Positions 1 through 9,940 of a DNA stretch of 64,000 nt are shown here, one piece after another (within the stretch, counting starts at the first letter, position 1; the number at the start of each line of letters is the position of its first letter). Below the pieces are notes generated by a model that had not been told where the DNA came from, did not search any database, and saw nothing but the letters and a program-made list of their open reading frames with translations. Origin of the DNA: Paracoccaceae bacterium (GTDB lineage Bacteria; Pseudomonadota; Alphaproteobacteria; Rhodobacterales; Rhodobacteraceae); contig JAPPHA010000081.1 of assembly GCA_028874915.1 (NCBI GenBank), positions 19,421 through 83,420 of the forward strand. Direction: 5' to 3'. Both the position numbers and the translations under genes were made by a program.

Positions 1-235
1 CCCGGGCACGGACCTGAACGTCTGTTTCCATCCCAAATCTCAGCACTCGCCGGTTTCGTGCCGGCCTTGCGAACCCTCTATGGCGAAATTCCAACCGGAA
101 TTCAAACAGACTTTCTCAGATCCGGCATCCTGCCGCCAATCGGTCAAATACCGGCAGGAGCCCGTCCGCACTTGCCTCCTTCCCTGCCCTGGGATAGTCG
201 GAACCGCCACTTCTGGACCGGAGGCCCGGCCGGAC

Positions 236-745
236 ATGTCTCGTTATCCGAGTGCGATTGACTATGAAGGTCTCCTTCGCTGTTCGCGGGGCGAACTGTT
301 CGGACCCGGAAACGCGCAGCTGCCGGCACCACCGATGCTCATGGTGGATCGGGTGATTGACATCTCCGCCGACAGAGGTGAATTCGGGGCCGGGAACGTG
401 GTCGCCGAACAGGATATTTCGCCGGATCTGTGGTTTTTCCAATGCCATTTCCCTGGCGATCCGGTCATGCCGGGCTGCCTTGGGCTCGACGCCCTCTGGC
501 AATTGACGGGTTTCAATCTGGGCTGGCGCGAAATGCCCGGCAAGGGCCGGGCGCTCGGGGTCGGCGAGGTCCGCTTTACGGGCATGATCACTCCGAAGAC
601 CCAACTCGTCACCTACTTTGTCGATTTCAAGCGGGTCATTGACCGGAGGCTCAAGCTTGGTATTGCCAACGGCCGTGTTGTTGCCGACGGAGACGAGATC
701 TTCGTGGCCACCGACATGAAGGTCGGCCTTTTCAAGGCCGAATAG
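236..745 (+). CDS. fabA: 3-hydroxyacyl-[acyl-carrier-protein] dehydratase FabA
   Basis: FabA dehydrates 3-hydroxyacyl-ACP and isomerises trans-2-decenoyl-ACP to cis-3-decenoyl-ACP, the branch point to unsaturated fatty acids, in the cytosol. The 169-residue product matches the usual FabA length of about 171. The hot-dog-fold signature [20 protein letters not shown] is visible, with the catalytic His in CHFPGDP and the catalytic Asp in GLDALWQ. The frame is open upstream to position 80, but I chose the ATG at 236 because it gives family length and has a GGAGG ribosome site at 220-224. It starts the fabA-fabB-fabI operon. In related alphaproteobacteria the iron regulator irr can precede fabA; none is visible here because the window starts too close. 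Confidence 0.95.
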   Translation: MSRYPSAIDYEGLLRCSRGELFGPGNAQLPAPPMLMVDRVIDISADRGEFGAGNVVAEQDISPDLWFFQCHFPGDPVMPGCLGLDALWQLTGFNLGWREMPGKGRALGVGEVRFTGMITPKTQLVTYFVDFKRVIDRRLKLGIANGRVVADGDEIFVATDMKVGLFKAE

Positions 746-844
746 GCACCGGTCCGGAATTCGTCGAACGACGGACCCCGATCAACATCCGGACCCCGGC
801 CTGCGCCCATTCGGACGACCTGCAGGACAGGAGATGTGAAGAAC

Positions 845-2074
845 ATGAACCGGCGCGTGGTCATTACCGGATTGGGTATCGTATCGTCGATCGGAAACGA
901 CTCCGAAGCCGTGACCGAGTCCCTTCGGACGGGTCGGTCCGGAATCAGCTTTGCGGAAGAGTACCGGGACCACGGATTCCGGAGCCAGATTCACGGCCGG
1001 CCGGACATCGTCATCAGCGAGCATATCGACAAGCGGCGTTTGCGTTTCATGGGCGACGGTGCCGCCTACAATTTCATCGCCATGGAGCAGGCGATCGCCG
1101 ACAGCGGCCTCGAGGACAGCGACGTGTCCAATGAGCGGACCGGGCTGATCATGGGCTCCGGCGGGCCCTCGACCCTGAACCTGTTTCGGGCGCATCAGAC
1201 GGTGATCGAACGAGGTGCCCCGAAACGCATGGGTCCCTTCATGGTCACCCGTTGCATGTCATCCACCAATTCCGCCTGCCTCGCCACCCCGTTTCGGATC
1301 AAGGGCGTCAACTACTCCATCACCTCCGCCTGCTCCACGTCAGCCCATTGCATCGGCAACGGCGTCGAGCAGATCCAGATGGGCAAGCAGGACATCGTCT
1401 TCGCTGGAGGCGGCGAAGAATTGGACTGGACGCTCTCGTGCCTGTTCGATGCCATGGGGGCCATGTCCTCAAAGTTCAATGATTCTCCGGAGACCGCGTC
1501 CAGGGCATTCGACGCGAACCGCGACGGATTTGTGATTGCCGGCGGTGGCGGAGTCGTCGTCCTCGAGGAATTGGACCACGCCATCGCGCGCGGGGCGCGG
1601 ATCTATGCCGAAGTCACTGGATACGGGGCCACGTCGGATGGTCATGACATGGTCGCCCCGTCCGGAGAAGGCGGCGAAAGGGCCATGCGGCGGGCGATTT
1701 CGACCCTCAATGGGCGTCGGGTCGACTATATCAACGCCCATGGCACCTCGACCCCGGCGGGAGACGTGGTCGAGGTGGACGCCGTCCGCCGAATCTTTGG
1801 CGACGACTCGATGCCGGCGATCTCGTCGACAAAGTCCTTGACCGGCCACAGCCTCGGCGGCGCGGGTGTCCAGGAAGCCATCTATTCGCTCCTGATGCTT
1901 GACCAGGGGTTTATCGCCGCATCGGCCAACGTCTTCGACCTCGACCCCGGCATTCGCGCCGGCGACATCACCACGTCCAGGATCGATGATGTCGAGATCG
2001 ACACCGTCGTCTCCAACAGCTTTGGTTTCGGTGGCACCAATGCGTCACTGGCCATGAGTCGCTATGACGGCTGA
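845..2074 (+). CDS. fabB: 3-oxoacyl-[acyl-carrier-protein] synthase I (FabB)
   Basis: Beta-ketoacyl-ACP synthase that elongates the cis-3-decenoyl-ACP made by FabA. The 409-residue protein starts with [17 protein letters not shown], very like E. coli FabB. It carries the thiolase-fold triad: Cys in [11 protein letters not shown], His in [12 protein letters not shown] and His in [14 protein letters not shown] at 836 is also in frame, but it lies only 2 nt after the AGGAG at 829-833, whereas the ATG at 845 is 11 nt away and matches the family start, so I use 845. It lies 99 bp after fabA and overlaps fabI by 11 bp, indicating one transcript and coupled translation. Confidence 0.95.
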   Translation: MNRRVVITGLGIVSSIGNDSEAVTESLRTGRSGISFAEEYRDHGFRSQIHGRPDIVISEHIDKRRLRFMGDGAAYNFIAMEQAIADSGLEDSDVSNERTGLIMGSGGPSTLNLFRAHQTVIERGAPKRMGPFMVTRCMSSTNSACLATPFRIKGVNYSITSACSTSAHCIGNGVEQIQMGKQDIVFAGGGEELDWTLSCLFDAMGAMSSKFNDSPETASRAFDANRDGFVIAGGGGVVVLEELDHAIARGARIYAEVTGYGATSDGHDMVAPSGEGGERAMRRAISTLNGRRVDYINAHGTSTPAGDVVEVDAVRRIFGDDSMPAISSTKSLTGHSLGGAGVQEAIYSLLMLDQGFIAASANVFDLDPGIRAGDITTSRIDDVEIDTVVSNSFGFGGTNASLAMSRYDG

Positions 2075-2933
2075 ACCGGAATCCGGGGCGCCCGCTGCCT
2101 CCAACTCCGATTCCGCGGCGGAAACGAACGCTGGGCTGGCCGGGGACCTGCGACTCCTTTCCGGCCGGCGGGGGCTGATCCTCGGCGTCGCCAACGAACG
2201 GTCCATTGCCTGGGGAATTGCCCGTCGCCTGAGCGACCAGGGTGCCGAACTTTCATTCACCTATCAGGGCGAGGCGCTCGGAAATCGAGTTCGCCCACTC
2301 GCCGGTAGGATCGGATCGAATCTGGTGATGCCCGCCGACGTCCTTGACGATGCCGCGCTTGACAGTGTTTTCGAACGCCTTGGCAGCGCGTGGGGAACGC
2401 TTGATTTTGTGGTCCACGCCATCGCGTATGCCGAACGGGAGGACCTGGCCGACGGCATCGTCAACACTTCCCGGTCGAATTTTCGAACCTGCCTCGAAGT
2501 TTCCTGTTTCAGCCTGATCGATATAACCAGGCGCGCATCGGCGCTGATGCCGTCGGGCGGAAGCATCATCACATTGACCTTTCAAGGGTCGCGATCGGTA
2601 ATGCCCAACTACAACGTCATGGGGGTGGCGAAGGCGGCGCTGGAGGGCGCAGTCCGCTATCTCGCCAACGAACTCGGACCGCGGGGAATCCGGGTCAATG
2701 CCATCAGCCCCGGACCCATGCGAACCCTCTCGGGGGCCGCAATCGGGGGCGCCAGACGGATTTTCCGAACTGCCGAGTCCAACGCCCCCCTCCGCAGCAA
2801 CGCGTCCTTGGCCGACATCGGTGGTGCCGCTGTCTTCCTGGTTTCCGATTTGGGCGCCGGAACGACAGGCGAGATTGTTCATGTCGACGGTGGGTACCAC
2901 GTCCTCGGCATGCCCCAGCCGGAAAACCTGTAA
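2064..2933 (+). CDS. fabI: Enoyl-[acyl-carrier-protein] reductase (NADH), FabI
   Basis: Catalyses the last reductive step of each fatty-acid elongation cycle. It is a short-chain dehydrogenase-like enzyme: the cofactor site [13 protein letters not shown] follows a conserved GRRGLILG strand, and the catalytic pair appears as YNVMGVAK (Tyr-x6-Lys) with the preceding Tyr in AIAYAERED. The 289 residues exceed the usual 255-265. The extra 30 or so lie at the N-terminus, are rich in Ala, Ser and Glu, and precede the first recognisable strand. There is no later in-frame ATG near the expected start, so the extension may be real or a non-ATG start may be used. The ATG lies inside the end of fabB, so translational coupling is likely. 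Confidence 0.93.
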   Translation: MTAEPESGAPAASNSDSAAETNAGLAGDLRLLSGRRGLILGVANERSIAWGIARRLSDQGAELSFTYQGEALGNRVRPLAGRIGSNLVMPADVLDDAALDSVFERLGSAWGTLDFVVHAIAYAEREDLADGIVNTSRSNFRTCLEVSCFSLIDITRRASALMPSGGSIITLTFQGSRSVMPNYNVMGVAKAALEGAVRYLANELGPRGIRVNAISPGPMRTLSGAAIGGARRIFRTAESNAPLRSNASLADIGGAAVFLVSDLGAGTTGEIVHVDGGYHVLGMPQPENL

Positions 2934-2940
2934 CATGATA

Positions 2941-2966
2941 CCGCCCCGCGTCCCGTTGCGGGGCGG
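2941..2966 (+). terminator. Hairpin terminator after fabI
   Basis: A perfect 8-bp inverted repeat, CCGCCCCG at 2941-2948 and CGGGGCGG at 2959-2966 with a 10-nt loop, starts 7 nt after the fabI stop codon. There is no T-run after the stem, as is common in G+C-rich genomes, so termination is inferred from stem strength and position. Confidence 0.55.
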
Positions 2967-3764
2967 CGGCGGTGGCACCGGTCCCCGGCATGACCGGCGG
3001 TTCGGGTTGCCGTGGTCCTGTCGACACCCTTCAGGCGGTGCGTTCAGAGTGGGACGGGCGACACGCGGACCCGGCCGGACACGACGCCCGTGCGAACCGC
3101 GAGCGATGGCTTTGCTGCCCGCAACCAGGTTGTCGGGCGTATGGTTCCGGTTGCCAGACGTTTCTGCGGACACACTCGCCCGCAGACCCGACGCCGCGCC
3201 GCGACCGGGTCCTCCTCGACGTTGGCTATCCGATGGAGGCGCCCGTTTCCTTCCAGTCCCCGAGGCCAGGGTGGGCGGCCGGTCGTCTCCTTACCAGCGA
3301 TCTCCAGAAAACGACCCAAAACGACGATGAAGCCGCTTTCGTCGTAGCCCATGAAGCGGGCCACCGAACAGGTGGACGTCTCGACGAACGGATCGTGCAA
3401 GTCCAGACAGGATTCGAATTGGTGTCGCTGATCAATGGAGCACTCAAGTCCGGACCCGAAGCCGGGGTCGGATCGGTGGCTCCGTCGAAAGCCGCTTCGG
3501 CTCGAAGGACCAGGAAATGGAGGCGGACCGCTTTCAGGGCCGGGAATGATCCGGCCCGGGGCACCGGACACTTCAATTGGTTGGTCGAAGCTGGATAAGT
3601 TTTCTGGCCGCCCACCCGCCGTCTTCGGACAGGCTCAGAGCCGTCCGGTCACATGCCACCAGTTATTGCTGACGCGCGCGGCGCCGGCCGGCCACCCGCC
3701 GAGCGGTCCGTGGCGCAGGGGCTGTGGCGGGAATTGCGGCCCTGCGACGCGAGGCCGGAGGTAT
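2967..3764. other. Gene-poor interval between fabI and gltX
   Basis: About 800 bp without a gene I can support. Several open frames exist on both strands. None has a recognisable family, a good ribosome site or conserved-looking composition, and long overlapping open frames are expected at this base composition. The interval lies between two gene 3' ends (fabI plus, gltX minus). It may be decayed coding sequence, but I cannot identify a parent gene. Confidence 0.5.
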
Positions 3765-5108
3765 TCACGGATTCGCCTGTCGGCGTTCCGGCCACTCCGG
3801 GGCAGCCCGGATCAAGGGCATCAATTTCGACATGTCCGGTCCCTGCGGCCTCCCGGTCAACGCCTTTCGGAGCGGCAGGTAGAGGCGTCGCCCCCGACGG
3901 CCTGTGGCCTCGCTGACACGGGACGTCCAGGACGACCAGGTCCCGGAATTCCACGGCCGTGGAGGCAGCAGATCCAAGGCTTCGGCGACAAAACCGGCGT
4001 CCTCGGAATCGACCAGCGGTTCTGCGCCTCCCGTACAGAATTTCCACCAGTGATCGATGTCCGACCGGGTCCGGATGTTCTCTCGGACCGCACCCCAGAA
4101 GGCACCGGCCTCCGCAGACGGAACGCCCAAGGCCGCGAGATCTGAACTGACTGCGCTCACCGGCAGCGTCGCGAGATACCGGGCGGTCAGCCCGGCCGCA
4201 TCCTCGGGATCGAATTTGGCCGGCGCCGCACCAAAGCGAGACAGATCGAACTCCGCAGCCAGCTCCGTGACCGAACCGCGAAGCACAACCGGATGAGACG
4301 ACCCCAGCCGGGCCAGGTGCGACAGAAGCGCCATCGGCTCGACTCCCGCGGCCCGAAGATCCCGGATAGCCAGCGACCCCTCACGTTTCGCCAACGCTTC
4401 TCCACCGCGTCCGGTCAGCAGCGAGTGATGGGCAAACCCCGGCACGCCACCGCCCATGGCCTCGAAGATCTGGACCTGGATCGCAGTGTTGGTCACGTGA
4501 TCGGCGCCGCGAACGACATCGGTGACCCCGAAATCGATGTCATCGCAGACCGAGGCCAGCGTGTAGAGGAACTGGCCGTCGGCGCGGACCAGAACCGGGT
4601 CGGAGACACTTCCCACATCGATCGACGTCTCGCCAAGGATACCATCCTGCCAGGCCGCGCGATGCCGGTGGAGAAGAAATCGGAAATGCGGCGGGCGACT
4701 CGCGCGCAGGTCCTGCCGCTCTGTCTCCGAGAGTTGCAGGGCCGATCGGTCATAAACCGGCGGACGTCCGAGTCGACGCTGTTTCTTGCGTTTCAGGTCG
4801 AGCTCCGCCTGTGTCTCGAAACACTCGTAAAGACGTCCAGAGGCGAGGAGGTCATCCCGGGCGGTCCGGTAACGGTCGAGCCGGGCCGATTGCCGCTCCA
4901 GCCGGTCCCATTCTAGGCCGAGCCACTCGAGGTCAAATCGAATTGCGTCGGCAAACTCGTCCCGGGAACGCTCCGGATCGGTGTCGTCCAGACGAAGAAT
5001 GAAACAGCCTCCGGACTTCCGGGCAAACAGAAAATTGAACAGCGCGGTCCGCAGGTTGCCGACATGCAGAAACCCCGTCGGTGACGGCGCAAAACGACAG
5101 GTTGTCAT
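3765..5108 (-). CDS. gltX: Glutamyl-tRNA synthetase (GluRS, second-type paralogue)
   Basis: Class I aminoacyl-tRNA synthetase that attaches glutamate to tRNA. The 447-residue protein begins with CRFAPSPTGFLHVGNLRTAL, which contains the HIGH-type ATP site as HVGN. The Rossmann core continues with LRLDDTDPERS and VRGADHVTNTAIQ. The KMSKS-equivalent loop near residue 243 reads LAKREGSLAI, an altered form. Many alphaproteobacteria carry two GluRS genes; the shorter sequence and KREGS-type loop fit the paralogue that may charge tRNA(Gln) or be non-discriminating. That is inference, and the other gltX is not in the window. It stands alone, with its start at the ATG at 5108 and a weak GGAG upstream. 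Confidence 0.88.
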   Translation of the reverse strand: MTTCRFAPSPTGFLHVGNLRTALFNFLFARKSGGCFILRLDDTDPERSRDEFADAIRFDLEWLGLEWDRLERQSARLDRYRTARDDLLASGRLYECFETQAELDLKRKKQRRLGRPPVYDRSALQLSETERQDLRASRPPHFRFLLHRHRAAWQDGILGETSIDVGSVSDPVLVRADGQFLYTLASVCDDIDFGVTDVVRGADHVTNTAIQVQIFEAMGGGVPGFAHHSLLTGRGGEALAKREGSLAIRDLRAAGVEPMALLSHLARLGSSHPVVLRGSVTELAAEFDLSRFGAAPAKFDPEDAAGLTARYLATLPVSAVSSDLAALGVPSAEAGAFWGAVRENIRTRSDIDHWWKFCTGGAEPLVDSEDAGFVAEALDLLPPRPWNSGTWSSWTSRVSEATGRRGRRLYLPLRKALTGRPQGPDMSKLMPLIRAAPEWPERRQANP

Positions 5109-5374
5109 AGGATTCCGACTCCGCAGGATTTTTTCGGCAGAGTAGCGCCAGCGACACGAAATGAACAGACAGATCGGACCGGGGAATTAGGTCATTCGGG
5201 TCCTTTTCTGGTCTCCAGAGGAGCTTGGCCACCGGCGGCGCAATCGCGCGTGATGACCTTGGTTCCCGATTACATGCGATCTATCAAGATCCGCGAACTC
5301 AAAATACTGAACTTGGCCACCCGAACGGTGGTGCCATGCCGCGGGTCCGATGCGTGTTTCGCCTCGGTAGAGGC

Positions 5375-5404
5375 GGTCCGCCCGGTTGACGACCGGGCGG
5401 GACC
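5375..5404 (-). terminator. Terminator hairpin of the amino-acid ABC operon
   Basis: A 12-bp inverted repeat with one bulged base (GGTCCGCCCGGT and ACCGGGCGGGACC around a 5-nt loop) lies 6 nt beyond the stop codon of the substrate-binding-protein gene on the minus strand. Its strength and position make it the likely end of that operon. There is no long T-run. Confidence 0.6.
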
Positions 5405-5410
5405 TGCGGG

Positions 5411-6208
5411 TCAGAGAATGCTCCGAATTGGATCGCTCGGTGACGGATCATAGCCGATGATGTCGTCGAAGAGTTCGGCAACCTTGCCCTCGGCAACCAT
5501 TTCGGCCCGGGTGGCATTGATTGCACGAACAAGGTTGGGTTTGCCCTTTTTGACTGCCCACCCGAGTTGCGCCGGATCGATCAATCCGGGAAGTGACCGC
5601 AGTGGCAGATTCGACTTGGTGATCGCGTAGTTGGCGGCAATGCTCTCCAGAATGACTGCCTCGATATTGCCGTTCACAAGATCCTGCATGCCGTCAACGT
5701 CAGCCTTGTACGCCTTAAGGTTGCCGCCGAGTTTTTCGACAATGGGAATGAATGTCGACGCAGCGATGGCACCAATGTCCTTTCCCCGAAGTTCGTCCGC
5801 CGAGGCATAGCCGGAGTCCTTGTGGACGACAACGCGGGCACCGGTCTCGATCCATCCGTCACAGAATGTGACTGCTTTCTGCCGTTCCGCGGTAATACCC
5901 ATCGCATTGCCGACGATATCGAAGTGGTCAGCCTGGAGGCCGACGAGCATCGAATCCCATTTGACAATTACCGGCCGGTAGTCCAGATCAAGGCGATTAC
6001 AAATCTCGCCCATGATCCTCATTTCCAGACCGTCCAGTTCTCCGCCCTGCTTTCGCATGCTGAATGGCGGATAGGTACCTTCAGTTGCGGACGTCAGCAC
6101 ACCGGCTTTCAGCAGTTCCAGGTCAGATGCCGCTTGGCTGGCGATCGGGGCAACAGCCGTCACCGCGATGGCGGCGCCTGCCGTACCCAGGAAATCTCGT
6201 CTTTTCAT
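5411..6208 (-). CDS. Polar amino acid ABC transporter, periplasmic substrate-binding protein
   Basis: Binds the ligand in the periplasm and delivers it to the adjacent permease. The 265-residue product has a twin-arginine-type signal (MKRRDFLGTAGAA) ending near ASQAASD, followed by the SBP family 3 fold, seen in TYPPFSMRKQGGELDGLEM, which is typical of polar-amino-acid binders (HisJ/GlnH type). The frame is open to 6289, but the ATG at 6208 has an AGAGGA site and the signal peptide directly behind it. It is last in an ATPase-permease-SBP operon, 47 nt after the permease and just before a strong hairpin. The ligand is unknown; neighbouring catabolic genes suggest an amino-acid-like or amide compound. 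Confidence 0.88.
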   Translation of the reverse strand: MKRRDFLGTAGAAIAVTAVAPIASQAASDLELLKAGVLTSATEGTYPPFSMRKQGGELDGLEMRIMGEICNRLDLDYRPVIVKWDSMLVGLQADHFDIVGNAMGITAERQKAVTFCDGWIETGARVVVHKDSGYASADELRGKDIGAIAASTFIPIVEKLGGNLKAYKADVDGMQDLVNGNIEAVILESIAANYAITKSNLPLRSLPGLIDPAQLGWAVKKGKPNLVRAINATRAEMVAEGKVAELFDDIIGYDPSPSDPIRSIL

Positions 6209-6255
6209 GGTCGTATCCTCTCGAGTTTCACGTTCTGGGGTTTCACGGTCGATCA

Positions 6256-6927
6256 TTAAATTTCCAGGGAGTATTTTTTTTCGTACCACGATGCGAATTG
6301 GCTCAAAATTGTGTTCATGATCAAATAGATGATGGCCGCAGCGATAAGAAAATCAAACGGCCGGAATGTCTCTGCAAGAGAAAGCTGGGCAAACATGGTC
6401 ACCTCGATGATCGTGATCGTCGACAGGAGCGAGGTGTTCTTCAGGGTGTTTATCGCCTCATTGGTCATCGCCGGAACCACGATACGGACCACCTGAGGAA
6501 GGATGATGTGCCGCATCATCATCGCCGGACTCATTCCCAGCGCCAGCGCCGACTCGGTCTGCCCCCTGGGGATTGCAAGAAACCCGGATCGAAACACCTC
6601 GGCGACATAGGCTCCGCTGCTGATCGCCAGCGCGGCGACGCCGGCGACAAATGGGGAAAGACGGAAGCCCGAAACATGGGGAATCCCGAAGTAAATGATG
6701 AAGATCTGGATAAGACTTGGTGTTCCCCGCACAAACCAGATGTAGAATTCTGCCGGCCAGCGATAAAACCGGCTGCGGGATGATTTCCCAAGTGTTGTGA
6801 CGAGCCCGATCATCCAGCTGATGACGATAGCGAGAAACGAGACTTCCAGCGCGATTACGGCCGCGTGAAAGAACCCGACGGTGTAGGGCGCGAACCAGTA
6901 AATGTAGTCTATGATACTGTTTGCCAC
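6256..6927 (-). CDS. Polar amino acid ABC transporter, permease
   Basis: Inner-membrane subunit of the importer, of HisM/GlnP type (223 residues). Hydrophobic helices alternate through the whole length, and the cytoplasmic ATPase-contact (EAA) loop is visible as ESALALGMSPAMMMRHIILPQ-type sequence near residues 124-144. The SGAYVAEVFRSGFLAIPRGQ stretch just before it is characteristic of the His/Glu/Gln/Arg permease family. It lies 17 nt after the ATPase stop and upstream of the binding-protein gene. Only one permease gene is present, so the transporter probably uses a homodimer. Confidence 0.9.
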   Translation of the reverse strand: MANSIIDYIYWFAPYTVGFFHAAVIALEVSFLAIVISWMIGLVTTLGKSSRSRFYRWPAEFYIWFVRGTPSLIQIFIIYFGIPHVSGFRLSPFVAGVAALAISSGAYVAEVFRSGFLAIPRGQTESALALGMSPAMMMRHIILPQVVRIVVPAMTNEAINTLKNTSLLSTITIIEVTMFAQLSLAETFRPFDFLIAAAIIYLIMNTILSQFASWYEKKYSLEI

Positions 6928-6944
6928 TCCCGGAATCCCGTTGC

Positions 6945-7742
6945 CTATTGGTGGTGCAGGACGCGGTTCAAGAATTGCCGCGTGTGGGCGTTCCCGGGGG
7001 CGCCGAGGACATCAGGCGAAGGACCGATTTCCTCGATGCGACCGTTGTACAGGAATGCCGTTCGGTGGCTCACGTGACGGGCAAATCCCATCTCGTGCGT
7101 GACCACGATCATTGTCATCCCGCTTACTGCCAGATTGCTCATGATATCGAGGACCTCACCGACCAGTTCCGGATCGAGCGCGGAGGTGACCTCGTCGAAG
7201 AGCATCAGCTTTGGTTCCATGGCCAAGGCGCGGGCGATGGCAACACGCTGTTGCTGGCCACCGGAAAGCTGGCGCGGATATGAATCACGTTTTTCGGGAA
7301 GCCCGACCATTTCCAGCAATTCAGACGCGTGTTGGCGCGCGACAGCCGGTTTTGTTCGGCGGACCCGGATCGGTGCTTCCGTGATATTCTCGAGAACGGT
7401 TTTGTGAGGCCACAGGTTGAAGTTCTGGAAAACCATGCCGACGGAGGCCCGCAATCGGGTCAATTCCCGGGCGGTACGCCAAGCTGAACCTTTGAAATCG
7501 TAACGGATCTGTTCACCGTCCAGCATCAGCGTTCCGCTGTCAGGAACCTCTAGCAGATTGATGCATCGGAGAAGCGTGCTTTTTCCCGAGCCGCTCGGGC
7601 CGATGAGTGCCAGGACTTCACCTTGACTGACAGAAAGACTGATGTCGTCAAGCACGACGGTTTCTCCAAAGGACTTGCGAAGATGGATCAGGTCAATCAG
7701 GTCCGTGAGTTCGCCCTTTGTGTCCGATGCAGCAGCATCCAT
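6945..7742 (-). CDS. Polar amino acid ABC transporter, ATP-binding protein
   Basis: Cytoplasmic ATPase of the importer (265 residues, GlnQ/HisP type). Walker A is GPSGSGKST, the ABC signature is [15 protein letters not shown], and Walker B with the D-loop is [12 protein letters not shown], followed by the switch His in [11 protein letters not shown]. The frame stays open upstream to 8039, which would add 99 residues. I chose the ATG at 7742 because it has an AAAGGA site 6 nt upstream and gives the normal family length. It is first in a three-gene operon (ATPase, permease, binding protein). Confidence 0.92.
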   Translation of the reverse strand: MDAAASDTKGELTDLIDLIHLRKSFGETVVLDDISLSVSQGEVLALIGPSGSGKSTLLRCINLLEVPDSGTLMLDGEQIRYDFKGSAWRTARELTRLRASVGMVFQNFNLWPHKTVLENITEAPIRVRRTKPAVARQHASELLEMVGLPEKRDSYPRQLSGGQQQRVAIARALAMEPKLMLFDEVTSALDPELVGEVLDIMSNLAVSGMTMIVVTHEMGFARHVSHRTAFLYNGRIEEIGPSPDVLGAPGNAHTRQFLNRVLHHQ

Positions 7743-8684
7743 GCGAAATCCTTTGTGCGTTAAGCAATTGTAGCTCGCAGTCGCATCCGAAATTGCGGCA
7801 AAGGGACAGTGTTTTTGCACAAATCGCACAAGGCTTTCACGCCATTCCGAGATGATGAGAGGCTTTGCTGGAACAGTGTGCCGACCCGGCAAGGCAACCG
7901 CGAGAACCGTGAGTTCGTCGATGAAACGAAGTGTTTCGACAGGACCCAGTTCATGGAGATTGGCAATTGCACAAATGCGAAGCGCCAGTGACAAGGAAAG
8001 GCCAAGCCGGAAGACTTCGACTGCCTGGCCTTCACGCAATGTTATGCGAATACCCGATGGGGCCGTTTCCGGCTGAGTCGGTATTCGATTGCGATGAAGA
8101 ACAAGAAGGCCCTTGAGCGTGTCGGCAGGCTGCTCCGGCGCCTGCGCAGATTTGATACTGGGAAGTCAGAGTTTGGTTTGGGCGGGGCCTTACCGGCTGG
8201 CGCAACGACTGTTTGATTCCCGGAGTCATGCGCGATCGTCAGAAGTTCGCGTTCAGACCGGAGCAGCGATGGAAACGGGCGATCCTGTCCCGTCCGCGAC
8301 GACGCAGGTCCATCTGGAAACGGTTGCGTGCCGTGGCGAATTTCCTCTGGCCACGCATCCGGATCCGACATGCTTAGGCGGACCAGCGACCTTCCGCCAA
8401 ACACCCGGTTTGTCGGTGCCGGACGGTTTGACGACCACCTCCGGATCCGTTCGGGAGGGGGCTTCAAGGCTAGTTCCTGCCAGAACTGTTGTTCCTCTGT
8501 CGGATTCCGTCATGAATCGGGCAGATCAAGTCAAAATGACACAGGGGTCCTGCTCCATCCTCGTGCCAGTTCCCGGACACTGGGGACTGTTATGAAGGGA
8601 CGATTTCCAGAGATGGTCCGTACCCGGCGGCGCGTTGCGTCGGGACGGTGTCAGCGGCGTTACAGTCTCCGGATGCGCGTGAAA
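7743..8684. other. Divergent intergenic region, with a possible LysR-like C-terminal remnant
   Basis: About 940 bp separates the minus-strand ABC operon from the plus-strand flavoenzyme operon, so both promoters should lie here; I could not place convincing -35/-10 boxes. The minus-strand frame running into the ATPase gene (7743-8039) reads sequence ending like the last strand and helix of LysR regulators (for example ALPGRHTVPAKPLIISEW). No DNA-binding half is found. This may be a decayed regulator or chance. Confidence 0.3.
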
Positions 8685-9938
8685 ATGGGCAGAATTGCGA
8701 AAGACGACGTCATAGTCATCGGCGCGGGCCAGGCAGGCCTCTGTGCAAGCTGTTTTCTGTCAGGTCACGGGATTGAGCATGCTGTTCTCGAAGCCGGCCG
8801 GATAGGCGAATCCTGGCGTTCCCAACGATGGGACAGTTTTTGCCTTGTGACACCGAACTGGACCGTGACTTTGCCCGGGATGCCGCCTCATTCCGATTCC
8901 GAGGGGTTCATGCCCAGGGGGGAGTTCATCGCGTTCATGGAAAGGTTTGCCGGTTCATTCGCGGCGCCCGTAGAAACGTCGACGAAAGTCACCGCTATTC
9001 GCCAGTGCCCGAGAGGTGCGATGTTCGAAGTCGAGACCACAAGCGGGCTTCGGTACTGTGACGCATTGATCATCTGTTGTGGCATGTACCAGACAGTTCG
9101 CCGTCCTGCCGTATTCCGACACCTGCCAGAGGACGTCGACCAGATCGATGTCAGTTCCTATCGTAACCCCGGCGAACTGGCAGATGGCGCCGTTCTGGTT
9201 GTGGGCAGCGGACAGTCCGGCGCCCAGGTTGCAGAGGAGGTGCGCAACTCCGGGCGCGAGGTCTGGCTTTGCGTCGGGCGTGCAGGACGCATACCTCGCA
9301 GATACCGCGGAAAAGACCTGTCACGCTGGCAGTTCGACATGGGCTACCTTGACCGTACGCCCGACCAGCTGGAATCTCCGGCCCACAGATTTCGGGGCGA
9401 TCCCCATGTCAGCGGGCTCGATGGCGGGCATACGCTGAACCTCCACCAGTTCCTGCGCGAAGGAATTCGGCTTCTGGGTTCCCTCGAACGTGCGTCCGAC
9501 GGGACGATCTACCTTGCCGACAATCTCGAAACGAACATGCGCGACGCAGACGCCTTTGCCAAAGCCTTTTGCCGGTCGGTTGACGGCTATATCCGGGACA
9601 AGGGAATCGCAGCGCCGCCGCCCGACGATGACAACTCGGATTTCGGTGGCGAACTCGGAGATTATCCGGCGACGCCTCGGGAGGTCATCCTGCGGGAGGC
9701 CGGAATCAGAACCGTTATCTGGGCTACCGGGTTCGGGTTCGACTTTTCCTGGGTCGGTTTCCCGATCTTCGACGAATTCGGATACCCTTACACCCAACGC
9801 GGCGTGACGGAAGTGGACGGACTCTACTTTCTCGGCCTCAATTGGCTGCACACACGCAAGTCTGGGATCATTCTCGGCGCTGCGGGCGATGCGCGCCATG
9901 TCGTCGAACACTTGCGCCGGAATCTGGGATCACTCTGA
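8685..9938 (+). CDS. FAD/NAD(P)-dependent flavoprotein oxidoreductase, flavin-monooxygenase-like
   Basis: Predicted FAD- and NAD(P)H-binding oxidoreductase of the flavin-containing monooxygenase superfamily (417 residues). The FAD site DVIVIGAGQAGL lies at the N-terminus, a second dinucleotide site VLVVGSGQSGAQVAEEV in the middle, and the ATGFGFDFSWV motif near the C-terminus, followed by YFLGLNWLHTRKSG. This layout resembles the group called MSMEG_0569-like, whose substrate is unclear. The frame is open further upstream; ATGs at 8673 and 8685 are the best candidates, and 8685 places the FAD strand at the usual distance. It is followed after 2 nt by a second flavoenzyme gene, then hyuA and hyuB, implying one catabolic operon. 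The exact substrate is unknown. Confidence 0.8.
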   Translation: MGRIAKDDVIVIGAGQAGLCASCFLSGHGIEHAVLEAGRIGESWRSQRWDSFCLVTPNWTVTLPGMPPHSDSEGFMPRGEFIAFMERFAGSFAAPVETSTKVTAIRQCPRGAMFEVETTSGLRYCDALIICCGMYQTVRRPAVFRHLPEDVDQIDVSSYRNPGELADGAVLVVGSGQSGAQVAEEVRNSGREVWLCVGRAGRIPRRYRGKDLSRWQFDMGYLDRTPDQLESPAHRFRGDPHVSGLDGGHTLNLHQFLREGIRLLGSLERASDGTIYLADNLETNMRDADAFAKAFCRSVDGYIRDKGIAAPPPDDDNSDFGGELGDYPATPREVILREAGIRTVIWATGFGFDFSWVGFPIFDEFGYPYTQRGVTEVDGLYFLGLNWLHTRKSGIILGAAGDARHVVEHLRRNLGSL

Positions 9939-9940
9939 CC

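Noticed and set aside
2972..3598. Plus-strand frame with AHEAGH, resembling a zinc-protease HExxH motif.
   Set aside because: The five-residue match stands alone; the surrounding sequence has no protease features, no ribosome site and low-complexity composition, so chance is the simplest explanation.
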